DNA of 64,000 nucleotides from Oscillospiraceae bacterium. GTDB taxonomy: Bacteria; Bacillota; Clostridia; Oscillospirales; Acutalibacteraceae. Position numbers and translations under genes: made by a program. Where the stretch lies: NCBI GenBank assembly GCA_015066005.1, contig SVPF01000001.1, positions 44,997 to 108,996 on the forward strand. The letters run 5' to 3'. Of this stretch, positions 27,167-35,044 are shown piece after piece (positions within the stretch are counted from its first letter, which is position 1; each line of letters starts with the position of its first letter). The notes beneath the pieces are model-generated. The model was not told where the DNA came from, did no database searches, and was given only the letters and a program-made list of their open reading frames with translations.

Positions 27167-29032
27167 ATGCCTTTTTTACCAATAACCGTTAAAGAAATGA
27201 ACCAGCGTGGTTGGAATCAGGCTGATTTTGTAATTGTAACGGGTGATGCTTATGTTGACCACCCATCCTTTGGCACGGCTATAATATCGCGTGTGCTTGA
27301 AAATGCCGGGTACAAGGTGTGTATTATTCCCCAACCAAGAAGTGAAAGTGATTATAAGCGCTTTGGCGCACCGCGCCTTGCATTTTTAGTAAACGGCGGT
27401 AATATTGATTCAATGGTGGCGCATTATACCGCCGCTAAAAAGCGCCGCAGTGATGATGCTTATACACCCGGTGGTAAAGCAGGCGCGCGACCCGACCGCG
27501 CAACCATTGTTTATTGCAAAAAATTGCGTGAGCTTTTTGGGGATGTTCCAATTGCTATTGGCGGGGTTGAGGCTTCGCTTCGCCGTTTTGCCCATTACGA
27601 TTATTGGGACGATGCCGTACGCCCTTCAATTTTAATTGACAGCGGTGCCGACCTACTTATGTACGGTATGGGTGAAAAGCATATTGTTGAAATTGCAAAC
27701 CGACTAAACGGCGGCGAAAGCGTTTCTTCCCTTACCGATATTTTGGGCACCTGCTATTCAATAAAAGCAAGTGATTTTACACACATTTCGGGCAGTCGCG
27801 AATGCCCAAGCTTTGAAGCAGTAAGGGAAAACACCGAAAACGGCAAAAAGCAATATGCAATAAGCTGTAAAATTCAGCAGGATGAAATGGATGCAGTAAG
27901 GGGTAAAACCCTTATTCAAAAGCACGGCGACACGCTGGTTATTCAAAACCCGCCAATGCCCCCTTTAAACGAAGCCGAAATGGACAAGGTTTATGCCCTG
28001 CCCTTTATGCGCGACTATCACCCGTCTTATGAAAATCAAGGCGGTGTTGATGCTATTAAAGAGGTTAAATTTTCAATTATTCACAACCGTGGCTGCTTTG
28101 GTAACTGTAACTTTTGCTCACTTGCCTTTCATCAAGGCAGGGTTGTTACCTCGCGAAGTCACGAATCGGTTATAAAAGAAGCTAAAGAAATCACACAAAT
28201 GGATGATTTTAAGGGTTATATTCACGATGTGGGCGGTCCTACCGCCAATTTTAGAAAACCCGCCTGCAAGGGTCAGCTCAAAAGGGGTGCCTGTGCTGAC
28301 AAAAAATGCCTTGCACCCACAATGTGCCCTGCGGTTGAGGTTGACCACAGTGATTATTTAAGACTTTTGCGTGAGCTTAGGGCTTTGCCAAAGGTTAAAA
28401 AGGTGTTTATTCGTTCAGGCATTCGTTTTGACTATTTGATAGCCGACAAAAATGAAGAATTTTTCAAAGAGCTTATAAACCACCACGTAAGCGGTCAGCT
28501 TAAGGTTGCGCCCGAGCATTGCTCAAACAATGTTTTAAAATATATGGGCAAACCACCGATTGAGGTTTACAACCGCTTTGAAAAACGCTTTTACGAGCTT
28601 ACAAAATCGGCAAACAAAAAGCAGTATTTGGTACCCTACTTAATGTCATCCCACCCGGGAAGCACCATGAAGGACGCAATTGAGCTTGCGGTATTTTTAA
28701 AGCGTAACAATATGCACCCCGAGCAAGTGCAGGACTATTACCCCACCCCGGGCACAATTTCGACCTGTATGTTCTACACAGGTATTGACCCCAACACTAT
28801 GAAGCCCGTATATGTTCCCAAAACTGCAAAAGAAAAGGCCGAACAGCGTGCGTTGCTTCAGTACTTCAAGCCTGAAAACCGTCAGCTTGTGCTGTCAGCC
28901 CTTAAAAAAGCGGGTAGGTACGACCTTATCGGCACAGGCAAAAACTGCCTTATCGCACCCGACCGTAACGATAAATCTACCCCACAGAAAAAGAAAAAAA
29001 CCATTCGCAATATTCATAAAAAGAAGAAGTAA
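27167..29032 (+). CDS. YgiQ-family radical SAM protein (UPF0313)
   Basis: The protein has about 621 residues. [16 protein letters not shown] and [20 protein letters not shown] are the family's N-terminal hallmarks, and [17 protein letters not shown] is the radical-SAM CxxxCxxC cluster. The C-terminus is a Lys-rich tail whose stop codon lies at the edge of an intergenic element. The family is common in anaerobes; its reaction is unknown. ATG 27167 after GAGGGGGGA was chosen over the track start. Confidence 0.93.
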   Translation: MPFLPITVKEMNQRGWNQADFVIVTGDAYVDHPSFGTAIISRVLENAGYKVCIIPQPRSESDYKRFGAPRLAFLVNGGNIDSMVAHYTAAKKRRSDDAYTPGGKAGARPDRATIVYCKKLRELFGDVPIAIGGVEASLRRFAHYDYWDDAVRPSILIDSGADLLMYGMGEKHIVEIANRLNGGESVSSLTDILGTCYSIKASDFTHISGSRECPSFEAVRENTENGKKQYAISCKIQQDEMDAVRGKTLIQKHGDTLVIQNPPMPPLNEAEMDKVYALPFMRDYHPSYENQGGVDAIKEVKFSIIHNRGCFGNCNFCSLAFHQGRVVTSRSHESVIKEAKEITQMDDFKGYIHDVGGPTANFRKPACKGQLKRGACADKKCLAPTMCPAVEVDHSDYLRLLRELRALPKVKKVFIRSGIRFDYLIADKNEEFFKELINHHVSGQLKVAPEHCSNNVLKYMGKPPIEVYNRFEKRFYELTKSANKKQYLVPYLMSSHPGSTMKDAIELAVFLKRNNMHPEQVQDYYPTPGTISTCMFYTGIDPNTMKPVYVPKTAKEKAEQRALLQYFKPENRQLVLSALKKAGRYDLIGTGKNCLIAPDRNDKSTPQKKKKTIRNIHKKKK

Positions 29033-29277
29033 ATTGGGGTTTATCGGGCTAACGCCCAAAAGAAAAAAGAATAAAGAAAAAATAATAAATAATAAAAAAT
29101 GTGTGCCTACGGCACAATATATAAATCCGTCGGCAAAGCCGACACCGATTTTATTCTTTTACACGCTATGCGTGGCAAGGTTTTGGGGCACCCTTTCAAA
29201 ATCTCTGATTTTGTCAAAGGGTCAAGTTCTTATTCTTTCTTATTTATTATTTAATCGCGCAGCGATAAACTATAATT
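29031..29277 (+). repeat. Intergenic shared-end element, copy B
   Basis: Left end AAATTGGGGTTTATCG and right end CGATAAACTATAATT match copies A and C. Inside are hairpins (GTGCCTACGGCAC, GTCGGCAAAGCCGAC) and two A/T-rich blocks (AATAATAAATAAT near the left, ATTTATTATTTAA near the right) that are roughly inverted. No ORF with a ribosome site is present. The left end overlaps the ygiQ stop codon. Confidence 0.65.
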
Positions 29278-29292
29278 CGAATAATTTTCAAT

Positions 29293-29324
29293 AAAAAATC
29301 CGTCACGGCTGTGACGGATTTTTA
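29293..29324. terminator. Bidirectional terminator (ygiQ / rex)
   Basis: AAAAATCCGTCAC, GGCT, GTGACGGATTTTT: perfect stem between convergent genes. Confidence 0.9.
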
Positions 29325-29327
29325 AAA

Positions 29328-29951
29328 TTAATCATCAATTTTAAAGGATAAACGCATTAAGCTATCGCTAAAATGCATATTTTGTACTACCACATCGGGA
29401 TGATTCATCGCAATATCGTAATGACTGAAGTTCCAAAAGGCCTTAACACCAAGCTTTATAAGCTGTGTGGAAATACCCTCGGCCGCTTCCTTTGGTATGC
29501 ACAAAATTGCAACCTGAGGCAAATTTTCACGACAAAATTCATCCAAAGTGTTAATGCTGCGGATAGGCTGATTGCGAACAACCTGACCCACAAGTGATTC
29601 CTTAGAATCAAAAAGGCCGATAAGATGAAAGCCCTTGGATTCAAAATTCATATGCATTGCAACCGCACGTCCCATATTACCCATACCTATAAGTATGGTA
29701 TTTTTGGGTCTGTCAAGCTTTAAAATTTGACCAATTTCAGACTGTAAAACCTCAATATTATACCCATAGCCCTGCTGACCGAAGCCACCAAAGCAGTTAA
29801 GGTCTTGCCTTATTTGGCTTGCTGTAAGCCCCATTCTTTCAGAAAGCTCACGTGAAGAGATGCGTTCCCTTCCCTGTGCTTTAAGCTCACCTAAAAACCT
29901 GTAATATCTCGGTAAACGCTTAATTACCGATTCAGAAATAATACCACTCAT
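29328..29951 (-). CDS. rex: Redox-sensing transcriptional repressor Rex
   Basis: The protein has 207 residues, the usual length. The N-terminal winged helix (SSRELSERMGLTASQIRQDLNCFGGF) binds DNA, and the C-terminal Rossmann domain (ILIGMGNMGRAVAMH) senses NADH/NAD+. It represses fermentation and NADH-using genes in low-GC Gram-positives. It is divergent from perR. I could not find a convincing TTGTTAA-type Rex site in the shared 150-bp intergenic region, so autoregulation is not supported. Confidence 0.95.
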   Translation of the reverse strand: MSGIISESVIKRLPRYYRFLGELKAQGRERISSRELSERMGLTASQIRQDLNCFGGFGQQGYGYNIEVLQSEIGQILKLDRPKNTILIGMGNMGRAVAMHMNFESKGFHLIGLFDSKESLVGQVVRNQPIRSINTLDEFCRENLPQVAILCIPKEAAEGISTQLIKLGVKAFWNFSHYDIAMNHPDVVVQNMHFSDSLMRLSFKIDD

Positions 29952-30049
29952 TTTAAACCTCTAATTATAAAAGTTTTCACATATAAATAATAATTGAATT
30001 TCATACCTTTGTCAAGTTGAAATATTTTTTAAAAAATATTAAAAAACTA

Positions 30050-30077
30050 TTGACAAATTGAAAAAAATCAGTATAAT
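30050..30077 (+). promoter_or_regulatory. perR promoter
   Basis: TTGACA, 16 bp, TATAAT, a strong consensus promoter. Confidence 0.85.
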
Positions 30078-30082
30078 AAAAT

Positions 30083-30095
30083 AGTAATCATTACT
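30083..30095. promoter_or_regulatory. Candidate PerR/Fur box
   Basis: AGTAATCATTACT, a perfect 6-1-6 palindrome just after the -10 box and 16 bp before the perR ATG. It resembles the PerR/Fur 7-1-7 box core and is placed to block transcription start, which predicts autorepression of perR and the rubrerythrin gene. Confidence 0.7.
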
Positions 30096-30111
30096 GATTT
30101 GGGTGAAAAAT

Positions 30112-30489
30112 ATGAGAAACTATTCAAAACAGCGTGAAGCAATTCTAACTGTTTTGCGCGAAACAGATACTCACCCTACAGCAAATTGGATTTACGCAAA
30201 AGTTCGGGAAACAATACCAAATATAAGCCTTGGTACCGTTTACCGAAACCTTTCGGAGTTAAGCCAAAACGGTGAAATTATAAGTCTTAACGTCGGCGAC
30301 GGGTATGAGCATTTTGATTATGACACTACCCCACACGCCCACCTGCACTGTAAAAAGTGCGGCTGTATTCACGACGCAAGGCTTGAATATGACCCTTTAG
30401 CAGAGCTTTCGGAAAAAATGGGCTTTACGCCTGACACTACCATTTATGTAGCATACGGTATCTGTCAAAACTGTAAAACAACAAATTAA
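30112..30489 (+). CDS. perR: Fur-family regulator, probably PerR
   Basis: The protein has 125 residues. HTH region: [27 protein letters not shown]. Metal ligands: [19 protein letters not shown] and CQNC (structural zinc Cys pairs). The direct link to a peroxide-reducing rubrerythrin 19 nt downstream argues for a peroxide-sensing PerR over Fur. ATG 30112 is preferred to the GTG at 30103. Confidence 0.85.
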   Translation: MRNYSKQREAILTVLRETDTHPTANWIYAKVRETIPNISLGTVYRNLSELSQNGEIISLNVGDGYEHFDYDTTPHAHLHCKKCGCIHDARLEYDPLAELSEKMGFTPDTTIYVAYGICQNCKTTN

Positions 30490-30508
30490 ACTTTTGGAGG
30501 AAATTATT

Positions 30509-31051
30509 ATGAAAAAATATGTATGTCTTATCTGCGGTTATACCCACGAAGGTGACGCTGCTCCCAATGAGTGCCCCATCTGCCACGCTCCCGCTTCTAA
30601 GTTCCAGGAACAGTCTGCTGAAAAAAGCTGGGCTGCTGAACACGTTGTAGGTGTTGCACAGGGCGTTGACCAAAGAATTATTGACGGTCTTCGTGAAAAC
30701 TTTAACGGCGAATGCTGTGAAGTAGGTATGTATCTTGCAATGGCACGCGTTGCACACCGCGAAGGCTACCCCGAAATCGGTCTTTATTGGGAAAAGGCTG
30801 CTTATGAAGAAGCTGAACACGCAGCAAAATTTGCTGAGCTTTTAGGCGAAGTTGTAACCGATTCCACCAAGAAAAACCTTGAAATGCGCGTAGACGCTGA
30901 AAACGGCGCTACTCTCGGTAAGTTTGAGCTTGCAAAGCTTGCTAAGGAGCTTGGTCTTGATGCTATTCACGACACCGTTCACGAAATGGCTCGCGATGAG
31001 GCTCGTCACGGTAAGGCTTTCGAAGGTTTACTCGGCCGTTATTTTAAGTAA
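30509..31051 (+). CDS. Reverse rubrerythrin (NADH peroxidase-type)
   Basis: The protein has 180 residues with reversed domain order: an N-terminal rubredoxin iron site ([10 protein letters not shown]...CPICHAP) then a ferritin-like di-iron domain ([37 protein letters not shown]). Reverse rubrerythrins in Clostridia reduce hydrogen peroxide and oxygen with electrons from NADH and are PerR-controlled. GGAGG lies 8 nt before ATG. The last 58 bp of this gene region are duplicated 630 bp downstream. Confidence 0.94.
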   Translation: MKKYVCLICGYTHEGDAAPNECPICHAPASKFQEQSAEKSWAAEHVVGVAQGVDQRIIDGLRENFNGECCEVGMYLAMARVAHREGYPEIGLYWEKAAYEEAEHAAKFAELLGEVVTDSTKKNLEMRVDAENGATLGKFELAKLAKELGLDAIHDTVHEMARDEARHGKAFEGLLGRYFK

Positions 31052-31052
31052 T
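30995..31052 (+). repeat. Direct repeat (left copy), rubrerythrin 3' end
   Basis: 58 bp from GATGAGGCTCGTCACGG through the stop codon, 56/58 identical to 31628-31685. Confidence 0.95.
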
Positions 31053-31072
31053 ATCTGATTGAAAATCCCTCA

Positions 31073-31110
31073 AAGATGTGCTATCATAACGGTAGCACAT
31101 CTTTTGTTTT
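31073..31110 (+). terminator. Terminator after rubrerythrin
   Basis: AGATGTGCTA...TAGCACATCT stem then TTTTGTTTT. Confidence 0.85.
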
Positions 31111-31121
31111 GAGGTTATTTA

Positions 31122-31553
31122 ATGAAAAAATTTAAAAAGTTTATTTATCCATTTATTTTTTCAATCTGTTTTTTCGTGACCTACATAATTTTACTAATCG
31201 TGCTTGAAATAGTTTTACCTTCTGGAGATTATGCGGGTCTCGCATATGCATTTATTGCTTTACTGATATGGATTTTTATTGTAATGCCTTTTTATTGTTT
31301 TAAATATAGTAAACTTATTTATGAGGAAAAGTGGAAATTCCTATTTATTATATATAATCCACTTATTATTTCTCTTTGTCACACTGGACCTTTTTTAATA
31401 TCTGCCATATCTAGTAATGATGCTGACATAATTATTAAGATTACTCTCGGCCTTTTCGGTTGGTTAGCACTTTGTACATATGTTTCATATCTTATACGAA
31501 TAAATACCATCAAAGAACCAGACGAAAACAATTCCAGTGTAGCAGAGGAATAG
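31122..31553 (+). CDS. Unrecognised four-helix membrane protein
   Basis: The protein has 143 residues with four hydrophobic segments (about 8-30, 40-62, 75-98, 104-125) and a short acidic tail (EPDENNSSVAEE). I do not recognise the family. GAGG lies 8 nt before ATG, so it is plausibly expressed. It lies between the two copies of the rubrerythrin gene end and is more AT-rich than its neighbours, which points to arrival by insertion. Confidence 0.65.
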   Translation: MKKFKKFIYPFIFSICFFVTYIILLIVLEIVLPSGDYAGLAYAFIALLIWIFIVMPFYCFKYSKLIYEEKWKFLFIIYNPLIISLCHTGPFLISAISSNDADIIIKITLGLFGWLALCTYVSYLIRINTIKEPDENNSSVAEE

Positions 31554-31627
31554 TGTGACAAAAGTGGGATTTTTTAAAATTAAATAACAAAACCCTTTAT
31601 TTAAGCGGTTTTGGGGCGTGGTTTCAA

Positions 31628-31685
31628 GACGAGGCTCGTCACGGTAAGGCTTTCGAAGGTTTACTCGGCCGTTATTTTAAATAAT
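31628..31685 (+). repeat. Direct repeat (right copy), orphan rubrerythrin 3' end
   Basis: A non-functional copy of the last 17 codons of the rubrerythrin gene, followed by the strong GGGGAGC terminator that probably once ended that gene. Confidence 0.92.
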
Positions 31686-31697
31686 TTAGTGATTTAA

Positions 31698-31726
31698 GGG
31701 GAGCGCATAACCGCTCCCCTTTTTTA
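31698..31726 (+). terminator. Terminator after duplicated gene end
   Basis: GGGGAGC, GCATAACC, GCTCCCC, TTTTTT. Confidence 0.9.
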
Positions 31727-31753
31727 ATACAATTACACAGGAGGAAAGAAAAA

Positions 31754-32152
31754 ATGAAAAAATTTTCTGCATTACTTTTAACCGCTGTATTATTGTTTTC
31801 GCTTTCCGCCTGCGATAATTATGCAGGCGAAGCTGATAAAAACAGCACACCCGCACCCCAAAGTACCCCGTCTGACATTCAAACGGATAATAACAACCCA
31901 TCCGCCCCAACCCCGTCCTCTCCATCGATAAGCGAGGCCAAAATCACCCGCGACAGAGCAATCGAAATAGCTTTAGAAAAAGCCAAGCTTCAAAAGGCGG
32001 ATATTCGCGACCTTGAAGCCGAGCTTGATTATGAAAAGGGCATTTTGGTTTGGGAGGTTGACTTTGATTATCAAAACCTTGATTATTCCTATGACATCAA
32101 CGCCGATACGGGCGCTGTAATATTAGAGGAAATTGAAAAAGACGACAAATAA
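31754..32152 (+). CDS. PepSY-domain lipoprotein
   Basis: The protein has 132 residues. Lipobox LFSLSACDN, then a Ser/Pro/Thr-rich spacer (about 25-58) and one PepSY domain (ITRDRAIEIALEKA...WEVDFDYQNLDYSYDINADTGAVI). PepSY domains are extracytoplasmic modules often linked to peptidase inhibition or redox proteins. GGAGG precedes ATG. It seems monocistronic, with repeat DNA starting at its stop codon. Confidence 0.85.
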   Translation: MKKFSALLLTAVLLFSLSACDNYAGEADKNSTPAPQSTPSDIQTDNNNPSAPTPSSPSISEAKITRDRAIEIALEKAKLQKADIRDLEAELDYEKGILVWEVDFDYQNLDYSYDINADTGAVILEEIEKDDK

Positions 32153-32398
32153 TCATTACCGGCTTAGCCGGTAGTTTGCTCTACGGCTATAAGCCGCTGT
32201 TACTGGCGGGACTGAAAGTCCATCGAATAATCTACCTTTTGCAAAGTTGCCCTACTGCCGTATATACGGCAGTCAGCCTCCATCTGATGAGGGAGGTGTC
32301 TTTTTGCCATAAGGCGAAAAGACGGAGGGAGAGAAAAATACTCTCAAACTACCCCTCAGTCAACATCGTTGACAGCTCCCCTGACAAGTAGAGCCGAC
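32151..32398 (+). repeat. Hairpin-rich dispersed repeat, copy 1
   Basis: About 245 bp, matching 63779-64000 with only about six differences over the shared part. It is built from successive hairpins: CCGGCTTAGCCGG, GGACTGAAAGTCC, CTGCCGTATATACGGCAG, CCTCC...GGGAGG, TTTTTGCC...GGC-AAAA, GAGA...TCTC and TCAACATCGTTGA. A 71-codon ORF crosses it but has no ribosome site. Confidence 0.9.
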
Positions 32399-32436
32399 CG
32401 CTGCGGCGGTATCACTCATCGGCAGAGCCTCTTTAG

Positions 32437-32463
32437 AACCACACGCTAAGCGTGTGGTTTTCG
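32437..32463 (+). terminator. Terminator after repeat copy 1
   Basis: AACCACACGC, TAA, GCGTGTGGTT, then TT. Rightward orientation. Confidence 0.75.
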
Positions 32464-32470
32464 TTATACA

Positions 32471-32506
32471 AAAAAGCACGGTAGAGCATTTACTCTACCG
32501 TGTTTT
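32471..32506. terminator. Terminator for DUF1538/PII operon
   Basis: AAAAAGCACGGTAGAG, CATTTA, CTCTACCGTGTTTT, ending just before the minus-strand stop codon at 32508. Confidence 0.88.
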
Positions 32507-32507
32507 A

Positions 32508-32840
32508 CTATTTGTTTTCATCATCCTGTCCGACCAGACCTGCCGCCGCAGATACGGGAAGACTAAAGACAATACCCTTGGTTTTCTTTGACATTTCAAG
32601 CTTGTCGTAAACCGCATTTAAAACGTTATTTTTAATGTTTTTTTCAACAACCATCATTAAAATTTCCTTTTCGGAATGAATGCTTATGCCGAAAAATGCG
32701 GCCGCCTCTTCATTAGTAACACCGCGGGCAGTTAAAATTGTGCCGCCGCGCACACCGCATTCACGCGCAACGTCCATAACGTCATCAGCCATACCTTCAT
32801 TAACAATGGCAAGAATAAGCTCATATTTATTGCTTGGCAT
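32508..32840 (-). CDS. PII-family (GlnB-like) signal protein, last gene of DUF1538 operon
   Basis: The protein has 110 residues. The fold is recognisable from ILAIVNEGMADDVMDVARECG and GVRGGTILTARG, with KTKGIVFSLPV in the C-terminal half where PII proteins bind nucleotide. The T-loop segment (VTNEEAAAFFG) is short and lacks the classical uridylylated Tyr. PII-type proteins bind nucleotides and gate transporters. It overlaps no neighbour but follows the other PII-like gene by 6 nt. Confidence 0.85.
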   Translation of the reverse strand: MPSNKYELILAIVNEGMADDVMDVARECGVRGGTILTARGVTNEEAAAFFGISIHSEKEILMMVVEKNIKNNVLNAVYDKLEMSKKTKGIVFSLPVSAAAGLVGQDDENK

Positions 32841-32846
32841 AAAAAA

Positions 32847-33212
32847 TCATTCCTTTCCTAAACGGTTGTCAGATAAAAACTGGTAAACATTTATACCGAT
32901 AATGCTTGACATCGGCACACAAAACGCAATTCCCTTACCCTTTTTAACCGTTTCAAATTTTTCCTGTAAAACCTTAATCGCCGCCAAGGCAGTATCCTTT
33001 TTAACAATACTTATAATTACGGATTTTTGTTTGTTAAGGCCCAAAAGCTCCTGAAATTCGTTTGTCGCAGTACCAAGGCCCGACACTACAAACTGGCTGT
33101 TTATTTTAAACTGCGACAGCACATCAATATAAAATTCAGTTTTAGAACGGTCAACAACCGTAAAAAGCAGCTCAAGCTTTTTTATTGACTGTTCGTTGAC
33201 AACATTGCTCAT
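32847..33212 (-). CDS. Second PII-like protein in DUF1538 operon
   Basis: The protein has 121 residues. It shows the same PII-like pattern: LLFTVVDRSKTEFYIDVLSQF, a GLGTATNEFQELLG T-loop region and KGKGIAFCVPMSSIIG. It is clearly paralogous to the next gene but divergent, so the two may form heteromers or answer to different ligands. It starts 10 nt after the DUF1538 gene stop, with AAGGAGGG upstream. Confidence 0.82.
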   Translation of the reverse strand: MSNVVNEQSIKKLELLFTVVDRSKTEFYIDVLSQFKINSQFVVSGLGTATNEFQELLGLNKQKSVIISIVKKDTALAAIKVLQEKFETVKKGKGIAFCVPMSSIIGINVYQFLSDNRLGKE

Positions 33213-33222
33213 AGTGCCCTCC

Positions 33223-34746
33223 TTACATAAAATTGATAATTTGCTTATCGTCAGCAGTAATAATGCGGCGCATTGCGCGGCGTTCCTTAATAAATTCGCT
33301 TACAATTGAACGGAAGCCAAGAAGCTGAATTGTAATAAGCGGTGACAATGCAACCAAGGCAACAACACCAAAGGCGTCATTTAAAACCGCCTCCTGACCT
33401 TGAAGCATTACACAAACACCTGTTGCAAAGGGCAAAATAAAGCCCGAGGTCATAGGACCGCTTGCCACACCGCCCGAGTCAAACGCAATGGCTGTATAAA
33501 CAGGCGGCACCACAAGGGATAGTAAAAGCGAAATAAAATAACCGGGGATAAGGTAATAAACAATTGAAAAATCAAAAATAATGCGAATAATTGAGAGCGC
33601 AATTGCACCGCCAACACCGATGCAAAGCCCCGTAATCATTGACCTTTTGGTTATTGCGCCGCCCGTAATTTCCTCAACCTGAGAATTCAGCACGTGAATT
33701 GCAGGCTCGGCCAAGACAACCAGCACACCAACCGCTAGACCGAACAGGGTTAAAAACACCTTATTGGTTTTTGCAAGCTCGTACCCGATTTGATAGCCTA
33801 TTGGCATAAAGCCAACATTAACACCCGTTAGGAAAATTACAAGCCCGATATATGTAAACACAACACCTACACCAATTTTTTGAAGCTGTCGCTTTGAAAG
33901 CTGAAGAAAAATAAAATTACAAGCAAGGAAGAAGGCCACAATCATTAAAAGGGCAATTCCAACCTCCTTAGCGGTGTGCGCCAAATTGTTTAAAAATGCA
34001 TTTAAAACATCGTTTGAAACATTATAATCGGGCACATCGTAAACCATCTTGTTTTTAGAAAAAATACCAAGAAGCATAACAGCAATTATAGGCCCTACCG
34101 AGCAAAGCGCCACCAGACCGAAGCTGTTTTCTTTGGATTTTCTGTCACCCAAAACGCTTGCCACACCAACACCAAGCGCCATTATAAAGGGCACGGTTAT
34201 AGGGCCTGTGGTAACGCCGCCCGAATCAAACGACAAGGGCAAAAGACTTATATTACCGCTGACCGACAGCATTAAGGCCAAGGCAAAAACAAGCATATAG
34301 CAAAGTGCTAAAATAAGGGAAAGCGGCCTTTTAAAGATAATGCGCAAAATTGCCGCCATTAAAAACATACCAACACCAATGCCAACGGTGTAAATCAGCA
34401 AAGTGCCGTTCATAACAGCGCCGACCTGTTTTGCAAGCACCTGTAAATCAGGCTCGGCAACGGTTATAAGTACACCCATTAAAAAGCAAACAGCCAACAA
34501 AAGCCACAGCTTTTTTTGGCGCGAAAGCCCCGCGCCCACCTGAACGCCCATAGGTGTCATGGCAATATCGGCACCAAGGTTAAAAAAGCCTATACCTAAA
34601 ATCAGCATTACTGCACCGATTGTAAAGGTGATAAGCTCGTATTTTGAAAAATTAAAAAACGGAGTTAACGCAAGAATGTAAACAATTGCGGTTATTGGCA
34701 ACGCCGAAAGCAGCGCTTCCTTAATTTTACCCCAAAGCTGATTCAC
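33223..34746 (-). CDS. DUF1538 membrane transporter-like protein (two repeats)
   Basis: The protein has about 507 residues with some twelve membrane helices arranged as two homologous halves. FDSGGVTTGPITVPFIMALG and FDSGGVASGPMTSGFILPFA mark the same position in each half, and VAEPDLQVLAKQV / LAEPAIHVLNSQV likewise. DUF1538 proteins are putative permeases of unknown substrate that occur with PII-like genes. The likely start is GTG 34746, 8 nt after GGAGG. Regulation by the two downstream PII-like proteins is inferred. Confidence 0.87.
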   Translation of the reverse strand: MNQLWGKIKEALLSALPITAIVYILALTPFFNFSKYELITFTIGAVMLILGIGFFNLGADIAMTPMGVQVGAGLSRQKKLWLLLAVCFLMGVLITVAEPDLQVLAKQVGAVMNGTLLIYTVGIGVGMFLMAAILRIIFKRPLSLILALCYMLVFALALMLSVSGNISLLPLSFDSGGVTTGPITVPFIMALGVGVASVLGDRKSKENSFGLVALCSVGPIIAVMLLGIFSKNKMVYDVPDYNVSNDVLNAFLNNLAHTAKEVGIALLMIVAFFLACNFIFLQLSKRQLQKIGVGVVFTYIGLVIFLTGVNVGFMPIGYQIGYELAKTNKVFLTLFGLAVGVLVVLAEPAIHVLNSQVEEITGGAITKRSMITGLCIGVGGAIALSIIRIIFDFSIVYYLIPGYFISLLLSLVVPPVYTAIAFDSGGVASGPMTSGFILPFATGVCVMLQGQEAVLNDAFGVVALVALSPLITIQLLGFRSIVSEFIKERRAMRRIITADDKQIINFM

Positions 34747-34776
34747 CCTTTTCACCTCCGATACAGTATTTATTAT

Positions 34777-34805
34777 ATTATATCAAATTGCATTATTTAA
34801 AACAA
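34777..34805 (-). promoter_or_regulatory. Promoter of DUF1538/PII operon
   Basis: On the minus strand TTGTTT, 17 bp, TATAAT, 22 bp before the track start. Confidence 0.6.
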
Positions 34806-34833
34806 CCCTTCGATTGTAAAAGATTTGTAAAAT

Positions 34834-34994
34834 AAATTGGGGGTTATCTGTGCCTTCTCCTGCGGGAGAAGGGGGACCGCTTTAGCGGTGGATGAGGAGT
34901 TTTGTAAGTACAAACTGTTCTTTACACCTCATCCGTCAGGCTTCGCCTACCACCTTCCCCTCAAGGTGAAGGATTGCCGATAAACTATAATTTA
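34834..34994 (+). repeat. Intergenic shared-end element, copy C
   Basis: Ends AAATTGGGGGTTATC and CGATAAACTATAATTT match copies A and B. The interior holds CCTTCTCC-TGCG-GGAGAAGG, CCGCTTTAGCGG and GGATGAGGAG...CCTCATCC hairpins, a common hairpin-type intergenic repeat of gut Clostridia. No gene present. Confidence 0.7.
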
Positions 34995-35005
34995 AATACA
35001 ACAAC

Positions 35006-35044
35006 AAAAAAGTCTGAACCTTAAGTTTAAGGTTCAGACTTTTA
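35006..35044. terminator. Terminator of rimP-ribF operon
   Basis: AAAAGTCTGAACCTTAA / TTAAGGTTCAGACTTTT: a 17-bp near-perfect stem. Confidence 0.92.

Noticed and set aside
28812-29294. 160-aa plus-strand ORF across the ygiQ end
   Set aside because: It is an alternate frame of ygiQ continuing into intergenic element B, without a start signal.
32176-32391. 71-aa ORF inside the dispersed repeat
   Set aside because: No ribosome site, and the sequence is explained by hairpins; in the second copy the frame is not preserved as a clear gene.
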